From Leptidea sinapis (Eukaryota; Arthropoda; Insecta; Lepidoptera; Pieridae), in assembly GCF_905404315.1 (NCBI RefSeq), contig NC_066266.1:1743501-1807500 (forward strand): a stretch of 64,000 nt of DNA, written 5' to 3'. Positions 44,601 to 52,285 of the stretch are shown here, in pieces; the first letter of the stretch is position 1; each line of letters begins with the position of its first letter. The notes under the pieces were generated by a model, which was not told where the DNA came from, searched no databases, and saw nothing but the letters and a program-made list of their open reading frames with translations. Made by a program: the position numbers and the translations under genes.

Positions 44601-46749
44601 TTGTATAAATCACAAAATGTTATTAAATTTAATATATTTCACCAGAATTATTACAAAATTGTTTATACAAGACAAGTGCTGACCTCGCAATACTTCGCAC
44701 CCACTATTTGTATGAATTATCACAATATGTGATTTAATAAAAATGTCATTGACTGAATTAGTTGCATTGCAAATTTATAGGTATATTTCTAACTCAAAAA
44801 AATACAGGTTCAGATAAGTAATCACCAACGTAACTAAAACGTTCTCCGAAATACGCTGCATCTAATGTTACAAGAAATATTCCGATTGGATTAGTAGTTT
44901 TCGCAGTGTAACCGAAAGAAAAAACCGGCCATACATTTATTTGTGCAATATAGATTCTGACGTCACAGAAACTCCGCGCAAAATGCCGCGTTTGAATAGC
45001 CGAAAATTGTTGCCGGAAAAGAATACTTATTTTCTAATTCAATAAGATTGTTTTTACCAATAATTTGATATTTTTGATAGCTTTTAGGATGTAAAAAATC
45101 AATTTTAAGTATTTTTAAAAATCAAGCATATAGGGTATATGCACCGACTCCCATTTGCACGTCAAAATATAAGCTTTCTTAAATAATAATTAAGATTGTG
45201 TGCTTATTGTTCGTTGAAATCTCTACTTTCTGATGGTGTTTAAAAAAATATACATTACTATGGTAAATGTATTATTATATTTATATCCATGTTAAGTTGT
45301 TATTGACTATGAATTTAAGGTAATATTTTCTTTATAAGACTTCAACGTAATAATAAGTTGTCAACTACCCTACTGGAGTTTCTTATTCCAGGAATTGAAC
45401 GGATCAACAATAACCCGGGAACAACGCCGTGGCGCCGAATATGACTACATAAAAAGATATGGAGCGGAGTGGAAGCTGGCCCAGACTGATGAGACGACGA
45501 GAATTGCATTTGATTTAGAACATGGCCGATTTCAGAAGCTAATTGACAGTATGTTTTTGTAGATAAGACCTTTCAATCATAATACAGCTTAACTATAGGT
45601 TATATAAAACCAATAACAGGCACTCGCTTGCCATGTGGGATCATAAAAATAGGGAAGTCCCAGGCCCAAGGATGTCGCAAGAGGCGACTAGCGGCTGTTC
45701 CCAATATACTATCAACAGATTGAGATAAATTACTACCTTCTACTGTCAGTAATTAGCTGTCAATAATCTGAAGCTGTCCAAATATACCCGATAAGTCATT
45801 CTTATCGCCAGTTCACTGTTGCTTTTTCCATACAATCTTCTATCGCTGATAAGCTATACGTCGTCCCATTGACAACAGCGTGTAGGATAAGATGAGTTAC
45901 GGTCGTTAAGTTTAGTGGGACAGAAAAGTCAACGATAGTTACGATTTTTTATCTCAAGTAGGCCACAACAGGAGATAGACTGAATATTGGGAATGGCCGT
46001 TAGGTGAGCGTTTACGAGTGGCTCCTTTACACAGGATGCCGCCTAGACAACGGTACCCTTTTCTACTGTGTGCAGTAATGTGTAAGCATTATTGTGTTTC
46101 GGTTTTAAGGGCGCCGTAGCTAGTGACATAACTGGGCAACTGAGACTTAACGTCTCATGTCTCAAGGTGATGAGCACAAATGTAGTGCCGCTCAGAATTT
46201 TTCGGTTTATCAAAAATCCTGAGCGCCACTACATTATGGGCACTGCGTATAGATTACTAACAGCTGAACTATCTGCTCCTCTCGTCCCTTATTATCAAGT
46301 AAAAATATTAGAAACAGCATACACAAAGGTGCGTTTACAGTTAACAGTGAATATTCAAAGTGTAATTGCACCTTAGCTCCGGTTCAAAAAACAAGGACAT
46401 GTATATAAATGTTATAATCATATTTTTCTTTCTAGAATATGGTATTCCAGAGGACAGCCTACTAGTTACACAACAGAAAACTACCACTCTTACATCTCAA
46501 CTCGTAGAAATTACACTAAAAGATGAAAATGGAAAGTCTTTCAAGAAGAAATTCCCTTCGTCAATGGCCGTTCAAAAGCTTGTAACACTCGCGCAAAGAT
46601 TATTCTCCAAAAGTAATAATGGCAAATTAACATTACACTTACAAAGCGAAAATTCAAAAGGTGCAAGTGAAGAATTGAATAACGTTATGAAAGATTTATC
46701 ATATTTTTCTATAAACAACGGGGACGTAATCATTGTGAGATTCAGATAG
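35333..46749 (+). CDS. TBCE: Tubulin-folding cofactor E (7 exons, complete)
   Basis: Joined exons 35,333-35,680, 37,041-37,147, 38,859-39,038, 41,081-41,492, 42,860-42,991, 45,392-45,548 and 46,436-46,749 form one 1,650-nt frame, 549 residues plus stop. Family role: TBCE binds alpha-tubulin in the cytosol and, with cofactors D and C, assembles the alpha/beta dimer. Visible domains are an N-terminal CAP-Gly at about 33-98 with GVEWDN, GKHDG (70-74) and GSFVRPSKI; leucine-rich repeats over about 165-390; and a ubiquitin-like domain at about 470-549 ending VIIVRFR. Vertebrate TBCE is close to 530 residues, so the length fits. The start is the first ATG in frame, with A at -3 and G at +4, and an in-frame TAA just upstream. 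All introns are GT/AG with matching phases and filled with repeats. Identity is very secure. Confidence 0.96.
35885..36140 (-). repeat. tRNA-derived SINE family D, copy 3
   Basis: Reverse complement of the 11,600-11,845 unit: the B-box side reads TACCGGGATTTGAACCCTCT, the body GCATCTACCGG and TAAACATCCATGACTCGGAA. The head is decayed. Confidence 0.8.
36420..36565 (-). repeat. Chimeric SINE: family C head, family D tail
   Basis: Read on the minus strand, a family C tRNA-like head (GGTTCGAGTCCCGAATCGTT, about 36,560-36,485) joins directly to the end of a family D body (TACTCATAGTACAGGC, TTTGGGGCAAGATAG, GTGTCAGTATTATTATT). The usual family C tail and family D head are both absent. Confidence 0.7.
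37041..37147 (+). CDS. TBCE: TBCE exon 2
   Basis: Acceptor TTACTTCCAG, donor CA|GTAAGTG. Encodes DELIAAHRRTVINEWKREMG and the FIEMVGFEKI linker between CAP-Gly and the leucine-rich repeats. Ends two bases into a codon. Confidence 0.93.
37379..37480 (+). repeat. Short repeat family A, 5'-central fragment
   Basis: GGCGTCTTTTTCTGCTGTGA, GTAAGCATTATTGTGTTTTG and GCTAGTGAAATTTCTGG match the central part of the family A unit; the 3' hairpin is absent. Confidence 0.75.
38264..38605 (+). repeat. Dispersed repeat H, copy 1
   Basis: Shares GTAGGTCTGAGAATCGG, CAGCATTAAAAAATACATAC and AATAATTATTGTAGTAC in the same order with 55,985-56,275 in ARL13B intron 2. GTAGGTCTGAGAATCGG occurs twice here (38,270 and 38,503), and the end is an inverted ACTAGCTGACCCAGC-type terminus. 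Confidence 0.7.
38672..38795 (+). repeat. Short repeat family A, 3' fragment
   Basis: Contains the hairpin arms TGCCGCTCAG and TTGGCGGCACTGCATTG, then GCGTATCAATTACCATCAGC and a TAATAAAAAAA tail, ending ~63 bp upstream of the exon 3 acceptor. Confidence 0.8.
38859..39038 (+). CDS. TBCE: TBCE exon 3 (first leucine-rich repeats)
   Basis: Acceptor TTTGAATTGCAG, donor CAG|GTACTT. Encodes RLQEVCVRDQSICKAG, NVKSLDVSQNLFSNW and LPNLRELDV, two LRR-type strands. Starts one base before a codon boundary and ends two bases into one, matching its neighbours. Confidence 0.93.
39190..39460 (+). repeat. Short repeat family A
   Basis: Near complete: GGGAGGCTCCTTTGCACAA, GCAGTAATGTGTAAACATTA, GCTAGTGAAATTACTGGGC, hairpin GTGCCGCTCAG...GAACGGCACTG and GTATCAATCACCATCAGC. 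No A/B pol III boxes are apparent, so a tRNA origin is not supported. Confidence 0.85.
39860..40205. repeat. Inverted pair of SINE family C
   Basis: A minus-strand copy (39,860-40,085; GGGACTCGAACCCGCGACCT) is followed by a plus-strand head (40,098-40,205; TTAGCTCGGTGGAAGAGCGC ... GGTTCGAGTCCCGCATCGTT). The two heads could form a long imperfect hairpin in the pre-mRNA. Confidence 0.75.
40672..40835 (+). pseudogene. Coding-like fragment J, copy 1
   Basis: Open through LYDTPSRKF, then LTLAGQLDHLYHNS and ATKPLVTHLSTEPQPMDEN followed by a TAA. A homologous fragment with its own stop is at 56,448-56,630. The protein is unrecognised. Substitutions between the copies include about as many replacement as silent changes, which suggests decayed duplicates of the 3' end of some gene rather than two working exons. 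Both are on the + strand inside introns. Confidence 0.45.
41081..41492 (+). CDS. TBCE: TBCE exon 4 (central leucine-rich repeats)
   Basis: Acceptor TTTATTTCAG, donor GAC|GTAAGT. Encodes 137 codons with repeats such as FSNLEKLNISVC, GTLTILRLDGNPL, MKNLKVLSLNDC and FENLEVLFLNRNRI. Confidence 0.95.
41493..42859 (+). other. TBCE intron 4
   Basis: Mostly occupied by a 5'-truncated sense retrotransposon (41,757-42,541). Confidence 0.85.
41757..42541 (+). mobile_element. Family 1 non-LTR retrotransposon, 5'-truncated, young
   Basis: An uninterrupted reading frame to the stop at 42,337 (about 193 codons) begins QWGPHIERLANRLSSAAYAV and includes YFSYFHSIMSYGILLWGSAA, VLQKRTIRAIYNLGP, NTRNKHKLVMPTTRLG and FVGRCICFYNMIPENVQ. 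It is the thumb/C-terminal part of a jockey/CR1-like RT without the catalytic palm, so it is inactive. The 3' UTR has GCCCGCTGAGTTTCTTGCGC, GACGTTCAATAAGTGAT and a TATTTGAATTTGAAT terminus. The intact frame suggests a fairly recent insertion. Confidence 0.85.
42860..42991 (+). CDS. TBCE: TBCE exon 5
   Basis: Acceptor CTTTCACAG, donor CAG|GTAAAG; 44 codons in phase 0. Encodes LNKLKNLKKLYFLKNPVL, the last leucine-rich repeat, and QLIIAKIGTLQ of the LRR cap. Confidence 0.93.
43476..43515. repeat. Perfect 18-bp-arm palindrome
   Basis: AATCACTTTTAATTTTTA at 43,476-43,493 pairs exactly with 43,498-43,515 around the loop GCAG. It sits ~20 bp 5' of a truncated family A copy. Confidence 0.95.
43535..43722 (+). 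repeat. Short repeat family A, 3' half
   Basis: ACTGAGCAAATGAGACTTAA, the hairpin AGTGCCGCTCAG / CTGAGCGGCACT (perfect arms), GGGCAGGGCGTATCAATTAC and TTATTTTCATAAAAAAAAAA tail. Confidence 0.9.
43868..44255 (-). pseudogene. Family 3 non-LTR retrotransposon C-terminal remnant
   Basis: The minus strand encodes ARIVGDLVLCERLDSL, after a shift SVRFSRNFLPRITKLWNELH and CAVFPGQYDMGIG, then frameshifted GPVALVIPLILQE-type codons. The 3' end contains GGCGGTGATCACTTAACATC and TTCCATAAAAAAAT. The best-preserved family 3 piece, but broken by frameshifts. Confidence 0.85.
44410..44592 (-). repeat. Short repeat family A, antisense copy
   Basis: The only family A copy opposite to transcription within the two host genes. 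On the minus strand: GCTAGTGAAATTACTGGGC, GTGACGAGCGCAGTTGTGG, hairpin region and ACATCAGCTGAACGTCCTGC. Confidence 0.85.
45392..45548 (+). CDS. TBCE: TBCE exon 6
   Basis: Acceptor TCTTATTCCAG, donor ACA|GTATGT. Encodes ELNGSTITREQRRGAEYDYI and RYGAEWKLA, the conserved post-LRR helix region of TBCE. Ends one base into a codon. Confidence 0.93.
45625..46310 (+). repeat. Short repeat family A, interrupted by a MITE
   Basis: The 5' piece 45,625-45,691 (GTCCCAGGCCCAAGGATGTC) and 3' piece 46,003-46,310 (GTGGCTCCTTTACACAGGAT, hairpin, GTATAGATTACTAACAGCTG) are contiguous in other full copies (58,200-58,570). Confidence 0.8.
45692..45999 (-). mobile_element. MITE family K, copy 1
   Basis: Terminal inverted repeats CGGCTGTTCCCAATAT and ATATTGGGAATGGCCG, flanked by TAG (45,689-45,691) and TTA (46,000-46,002), as if a TWA triplet had been duplicated. 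Inverted relative to 55,513-55,783. No ORF. The three-base target and TIR form resemble PIF/Harbinger-type MITEs (inference). Confidence 0.75.
46436..46749 (+). CDS. TBCE: TBCE exon 7 (ubiquitin-like domain, stop)
   Basis: Acceptor TTTTCTTTCTAG. Encodes YGIPEDSLLVTQQKTTTL and the C-terminal ubiquitin-like fold (SQLVEITLKDENGKSFKKKF to GDVIIVRFR), stop TAG at 46,747-46,749. ATTAAA at 46,865 and AATAAA at 47,445 are candidate poly(A) signals, separated by an inserted repeat. Confidence 0.95.
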
Positions 46750-46865
46750 ACGGGAGATTTAACAAGTGCTATAGCAACACTAAATCAAGCTATAAAAATT
46801 TACTGACGCGTAATATTAAATTATTTAAATGTTTATGCTTTGTATACAGTATTACTGGTGAGACA

Positions 46866-47390
46866 TTAAAGGTGCGTAGAAATTACGCGCGGCAAACCAT
46901 CGACCGCGCTCGAACTTGCCGCGGGGCCAATCGCTCGCTGTCGGTTTTTGAGACCGCATCAACGGCGGTTTCTCTCAGTTGTACTTTTGCTGAGTTGGCT
47001 CTCGCAGCGAATGCGTAATTGATAATGAAATTTACCGTTTTGATACTAGAAAAAGGTATTGAAGACTAGTATACAAGTCTCAAGTTGCTAGAAATTTTAA
47101 TTATTTCTAATAATGCTAATTTGGTTTACAAGAATGAACTAGTCTGTCTAGCTGCCGCGGGTTGTTAAAGCTGGATCGGCTGCCTCGCGACAATCGCGTT
47201 CTACTAAATTAATATCAACATATTGGCTCAAGTCGGGTCGCACATAATTTTTGATCGCAAATAAATGATGTATGGATGCATCATCGCAACTTTTTGTTAG
47301 TAAAGCGCAAGCGTCGACAGGTCCGCGCCCGCCTTCCCGCTTACTATCTCTGCGCACCCCGCGATTAGCGTATCGTTAGTGTCTCTGTCA
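46866..47390 (+). mobile_element. TTAA-flanked repeat L, copy 1
   Basis: Begins at TTAA (46,866-46,869) with AAGGTGCGTAGAAATTACGC. GCTGTCGGTTTTTGAGACCG, GAAAAAGGTATTGAAGACTA, TTTGGTTTACAAGAATGAAC and AATATCAACATATTGGCTCA follow in an order matched on the opposite strand at 62,640-61,322. The right end is not recognisable here. It lies in the presumed 3' UTR of TBCE. Confidence 0.6.
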
Positions 47391-47579
47391 TCCTGAGTAT
47401 TAATGAGAAATTGTACCTGTATTAACTGCGTTTTTAAATTCAGAAATAAATATATATCCTATGTATTTTGAATACTTGTTTTATTAACTAGCCACACGGT
47501 ATCTGTCTGGACATTTGTTATTATTATTATTGTTTGGGTTGATGACGTTTCCTTTTATATTTCGCCAATGACGAGTGTA

Positions 47580-47725
47580 TATTAATAGCTATATAATAAA
47601 GCCCGCTGAGTTTGTTGCGCCCATTCTTAGGCCTGAGGCTTCATTTTGGAATGGGTAGTAGTTTTTTTGACTTTTAATAAGTGATGTCACATCGTATTTT
47701 GAATAAAAATATTTGAATTTTAAAT
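47580..47725 (+). repeat. Family 1 retrotransposon 3' end
   Basis: GCCCGCTGAGTTTGTTGCGC, CATTCTTAGGCCTGAGG, TTTTAATAAGTGATGTCACA and an AAAAATATTTGAATTTTAA terminus; no coding part. Confidence 0.85.
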
Positions 47726-48300
47726 AAACTCAGCTATATGAAGCACGCTTTGTGAACTAATAAGGTCACGGTCAGAAACAAAATAATTTGTTACTGCTGA
47801 GACTCACCGCAAAGAACACTGTTCATGTAACTAAAACACAAAAGACACACACAATATACAGTATGGATGGCATATCTATGAAATTAATAATAATATAAGT
47901 AATACTAGTCCACAGAAGTTTCGCAAAATTAATTATTAAACTGAAAAAGTGAAATTTATCAAGGTAAATGAATACTTAAGTAAATGTACTAAGAGTAAAC
48001 AGTACCGTACAGATAACGTACATTGACCTCTGGAATGACTCAAAATTACAAATAAAATTTCTTTAATTACCTTACAATTATTATAGTTTATCGATACTTT
48101 TTCACACTTATTTAGCAACCAAAACTTTTAATTCCCTTTTAACCTCCCAAGGCTAGGATACAAGTATTTTTGTGTTATTCGAATGTTTTAACAATTTTAA
48201 CAAAATATAAATTGGTTGAACTTTTAAAAAAGAATTTTTTGTACGATTAAACTTACGAAACTACTGTTTTGTGAGTTACTACAAGGGTTTTTTGGTGTGG
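47726..48300. other. Intergenic, nothing recognised
   Basis: AT-rich without identifiable signals. Confidence 0.45.
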
Positions 48301-48307
48301 GAGATTC

Positions 48308-48795
48308 ATGCTGTCATCCTATGACGACATTACGACCGACCTTCATTCTAGCGCTCTTCAAAAGCGCAGGAACACCGCATACTGTATGTATTGCTGTCAT
48401 CTCTGGTCTGACGCACCCCAATATCAGCTCAAACCTATTGACCGCGTGCAACGCATAGCTGTTCGATTTGTCGAGGATCCAGTGCTCTGTCAACGGTTAG
48501 ATCAATTGGCGTTGCTGGGAGTGTTCCGAAGAGCTGCTTGACCTGATTCCTGCCGCCGAATTCCACTTACGTACCACTCGCCACAAATTAAGATATAATG
48601 TCTAGCGTTCCTTTACAGTGCCGTTTTCAAAGAACATTCTTCCTTGACATGGATATCTTTAAAAAAAGCCTGTACACCTTTTTAGAAGCCCGGCAACTCT
48701 CCTGTGATTCCTTTGGTGTTGTAAGAGAAAGTGGGTGGCGGTGATCAATTAACATCAGATGAGACGTACGCTCATTTGTCCATTTAAAAAAATCC
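48308..48795 (+). pseudogene. Family 3 non-LTR retrotransposon C-terminal remnant
   Basis: A 77-codon open stretch encodes HLWSDAPQYQLKPIDRVQRI, AVRFVEDPVLCQRLDQLALL and GVFRRAA, then frameshifts into a decayed C-terminal region. The end carries GGTGGCGGTGATCAATTAAC. It extends further 5' into the RT than the other family 3 copies but is not functional. Confidence 0.85.
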
Positions 48796-49076
48796 TGAGT
48801 AGCATCGGGTAAGTTACACAAAACATGTTAGACATTTAAAAACGTTATTGTTTATTTCTGATTTGTTTATAATTATTATCAGCTGTTAACTACTTAAACA
48901 AAAGACTTTTAAATACTTACTGCGTAGTGTTTATGATATCTCTAGAAACACTGTGTGCTAACAATTTAAAATTAAATAGCTTTTTGTGTATCGGGTATTA
49001 TATATACCCTTTAAAAGAAACTTTTTATCGATTGATTTTGCCTTACCCTATGCCCTTTCGTGTTCTTTCGCTTCAG

Positions 49077-49223
49077 GACCGTCCGACGCGTTTGAAGTCA
49101 CCGCGAGAATTGATAAAGAAACAAGGCAACGTCGCTTCTGTTCTGTCCGACAAACGAACAGTGACTTTGAACTTGAAGCGCGCGGGACGGCAACATCGCT
49201 TTTTGAAGTTCAAAGTTCATTGA
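49077..49223 (+). CDS. Doubtful exon-like segment
   Basis: A pyrimidine-rich acceptor (TTCGTGTTCTTTCGCTTCAG) precedes a GC-richer stretch open in two frames. One gives RLKSPRELIKKQGN, KRTVTLNLKRAGRQHRF and a stop at 49,221-49,223; the other ends at 49,234. I do not recognise either protein and cannot find an upstream partner exon. It could be the last exon of an unrecognised small gene or a chance open stretch. Confidence 0.2.
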   Translation, partial: DRPTRLKSPRELIKKQGNVASVLSDKRTVTLNLKRAGRQHRFLKFKVH

Positions 49224-49234
49224 ACGCGCTGTAG

Positions 49235-51060
49235 AATTGGGTCACAAGGCCTATTGTCCTTCAAATTCTCAAAATTAAAAGTCTACATTTTCACCTAATT
49301 AGTGCACCGATTTCGTTTATATTTTGTGTATCGTATGTAGCTATATGGAATTGATAAATGCAGGATCCATACTACAAATGGTTAGATGGATAAAAGACAA
49401 ACAAACTAAAGTTTGATATTATTTTGGTTAACTAACGAACATAAAATATAAATAAAAGGGGAATTAACAAAGGAGACTAAGGATTAGAAAGCAGTAGGGC
49501 GGGGGATATCAGGCGGAAGGAGGCCATAGAGAAGAAAACAGTCGAGGGCAGCTAAAATATGTGAGTGGAAGTCCAAACTCACAAACAGAGCTGTCTCTTA
49601 AATGCAGCTTAGCCTGAAGAACGCCTGCTCTAGCCCTGACTGTACTTTGTGTGTAACTTTAAAATTGCAGAACCAAGGACGAGTAGGAATTAAGGATCAG
49701 CGTACAGCGATGAACATCAGCGTAGTATTTAGCCAAGGCGGCTAAGATTTCGTTTTTTTATATCATTTATATCTAACGGTCTTAGTAACTCGATTTATAA
49801 TTAAAATAGTTTAAGTTTAAAACAGTACCTATCATTTGGAAGGTATGTTTTCAGAATTTATAATTATATAGCGATAATATCGAATTAAAATATAATAATT
49901 TATAAATTTATGAGCTTTCCTGTCCTGTCCCAATCCCCGTGTAGGTATCGAAATCTTAAGTACCTACGTGCGGTTGCGACGCCTTCGTGGCTATGCAGTA
50001 GGGACGCACACGAGAACTTTGTTCGTCAACCATTTCACTGGTCTGACTGATTTTTTTTAAATGGGAAGCATAAAAAAGGAAAGCATATAAAAGGTTATTG
50101 CAATCCAATAATTAATTTTTAAGCTTCCTAAGAGACTGAAACAATCTAATTTAAAGTGATTATTATTATTATGAGATTACCATTCATGATAGCTACCTCG
50201 GAGCTTAATATAAAACATCGAGAGCGCGCATTTAATTTACTGATTTCTCACTGCTACGCTAAAAGACTTTTACAACCTTAAGCAACGCCAGCCATGTAAT
50301 TTTGATTAAATGCAATTTCAGAAGCGAACGATTTAAGCAGAAAAAAAGTGTTTAAAAATACCGGCTTCTAAAACTAAAAAGAGTAAAATAACTAAATAAA
50401 GATTAAATTTAATACAACTCTTATGCATACATTTAATAAGCCTAATGTTAATGTTAGATTTTAAGTCGGTGCTAAGTCCAAATAATCCAGGATCCATTTC
50501 TGCACTTGATTACTGTCATGCTAATTTTCCATAAGTAGCTTCATTTTGATAAGACGCCCAATAATTTCCTGTAAGAAAACTGGATTGTGGTAGGTAAATG
50601 CACGTTCTGTCATATGGTTGAACTAAGTACATACTTACAATTATTATTTTTATTTGAAATACTCACTTGAAAAAAACATGTTCCTAACTTCAACTTCTTA
50701 TACGGCAATAATTGTAGTATAACTTTCAATTAATTGTGAAGGTCATTTTTAATTATTACTCAAACACTTGTGACCTTGGCTCACATATGGAAAATGAATT
50801 TTACTACATAATTAATGTAATATGATAAAGATCATGTACGTTTTGTCATTTGATACAAATTGGATAGTTTCATATTTTTTATATTGTCTGTTATGCCATA
50901 GCAGTATAAAGTGTATAATGTGCCAAAAGTATCGAGTGAAACCACTCTGTCACTTATGATCCGAATTAATTTGGGAGGAGAAACTGAGGATGCTCCTCAA
51001 ACATCCTTATTAAATTGTATCATCATGAACAGTGGTGTTTGTGGGTGAACAAGAAAACAT
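49235..51060. other. Intergenic, nothing recognised
   Basis: AT-rich with no repeat copy or coding signal I can name. Confidence 0.45.
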
Positions 51061-51069
51061 AACACCAAC

Positions 51070-51190
51070 TGAATAATAGGCCTGCGTTTTTAACAACAAT
51101 GTAACTACAATGAAATCCTGTCGTACTGCAGCTATGGAGGTGTTAATAGATCTCCCGATAACCGTAGCAATAGCGCCAAAAATGGCTATA
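51070..51190 (+). pseudogene. Possible non-LTR RT scrap
   Basis: A + strand reading gives KSCRTAAMEVLIDLPITVAI, which resembles the TAALEVLL-L-PL motif after the RT thumb in insect non-LTR elements. Short and isolated; the overlapping 72-codon minus-strand ORF is probably its shadow. Confidence 0.3.
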
Positions 51191-51481
51191 ATATTGATAA
51201 AAACAGCGGTGTGAGTGCAAGTGCACACCCATTTAATTATTCCAAATCCACGGGCGTGTTATCACACGTGCTTTTGACCGCAGGACAAATAATACCTATA
51301 AATTTTGGCCAGAAAAAAAGTAAGTAATTATAACTATTATACATAATAATTGCTATAATTTAAGGTTATGTATAATAGGTTTCTCAAATGGTTTATTGTT
51401 TATGGCTCAATTTCAAATCAAAACAGAGAATTGATTTTGGTTTGAAATGTTGTTTCTTTGTTTCTCAAATTCAAATGTTGC

Positions 51482-51552
51482 AAGGGCTGCGTTGATCACT
51501 TAACACCAGGTGACCCGTACGCTCGTTTGTCTTCCATTTCCATAAAAAAATG
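51482..51552 (+). repeat. Family 3 retrotransposon terminus
   Basis: TGATCACTTAACACCAGGTG, CGTACGCTCGTTTGTC and TTTCCATAAAAAAATGA: only the last ~70 bp of the element. Confidence 0.75.
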
Positions 51553-51936
51553 AAATAAAGACGTTCAATGTGCCTACGTACTCGAGCACAAGAAATTCTC
51601 ACATAGGGTTTATGGGCAAACTAATCCTAATGTAGATTCATACGTCTTAGCATCCATTTTACAAAATACTTAAAATTATTTATTAAATAAAAATAATAAG
51701 AAATAAATGTTAAAAATATAAGCAAAATAAAAAATATAGTATTGTTATCATTGATACGCGCACACTGGCCACATTTTATTACTCGAATACTCGATTGCTA
51801 TTGGCAACTGAAATATCAACAAAAAAAGTTAGTTAACGAATGGCGGCGCGAGACAAATTTAAAGCCTTTGTCAAGGAATTTTTGTGTGTGGAAATTACTC
51901 GATTATAGACAGTTTTGTACATTTTACTTCAATATA

Positions 51937-52285
51937 ATGGGTAATTGTTGGGGTTTATTCCGTCGGCGTCGAATAAGCCGTCATATAGTACTAATTCTAA
52001 TCGGCCTGGACAACGCGGGTAAAACTAAAACTGTGAATAATTTAGCTGGTGAGAATGATGAGAAAGTTTTGCCAACCGTTGGATTTAAGGCTGTGAATTT
52101 AGTGCACAAGGATACACCCGTTACAATATATGACTTAGGCGGTGGGCCACAGTTTCGTCAAATATGGTCACAATATTACAGTGAAGTTCACGGCGTCATA
52201 TTTGTGATTGATTCAAGTGATTATTCGCGGTTGGAAGAGTGCAAGGCCGTCCTCGAAGAAGTGTTATCGCACGACAAAATATCAG
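51937..52285 (+). CDS. ARL13B: ARL13B exon 1 (GTPase core)
   Basis: 116 codons plus one base, donor CAG|GTAATT. Carries lipidation motif MGNC, P-loop, switch I LPTVGF and switch II DLGGG. No ATG occurs in the upstream open frame, which settles the start. Confidence 0.94.

Larger units (their letters stand above)
42992..45391 (+). other. TBCE intron 5
   Basis: Holds the palindrome 43,476-43,515, family A copies at 43,535 (+) and 44,410 (−), and family 3 RT remnant (43,868-44,255, −). 44,593-45,391 shows nothing recognisable. Confidence 0.75.
45549..46435 (+). other. TBCE intron 6
   Basis: Consists largely of a family A unit (45,625-46,310) split by a MITE (45,692-45,999). Confidence 0.85.

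Noticed and set aside
51742..51936. 65-codon in-frame extension of ARL13B upstream of MGNC
   Set aside because: It contains no ATG, and MGNC with Gly2/Cys4 is the expected lipidated start.
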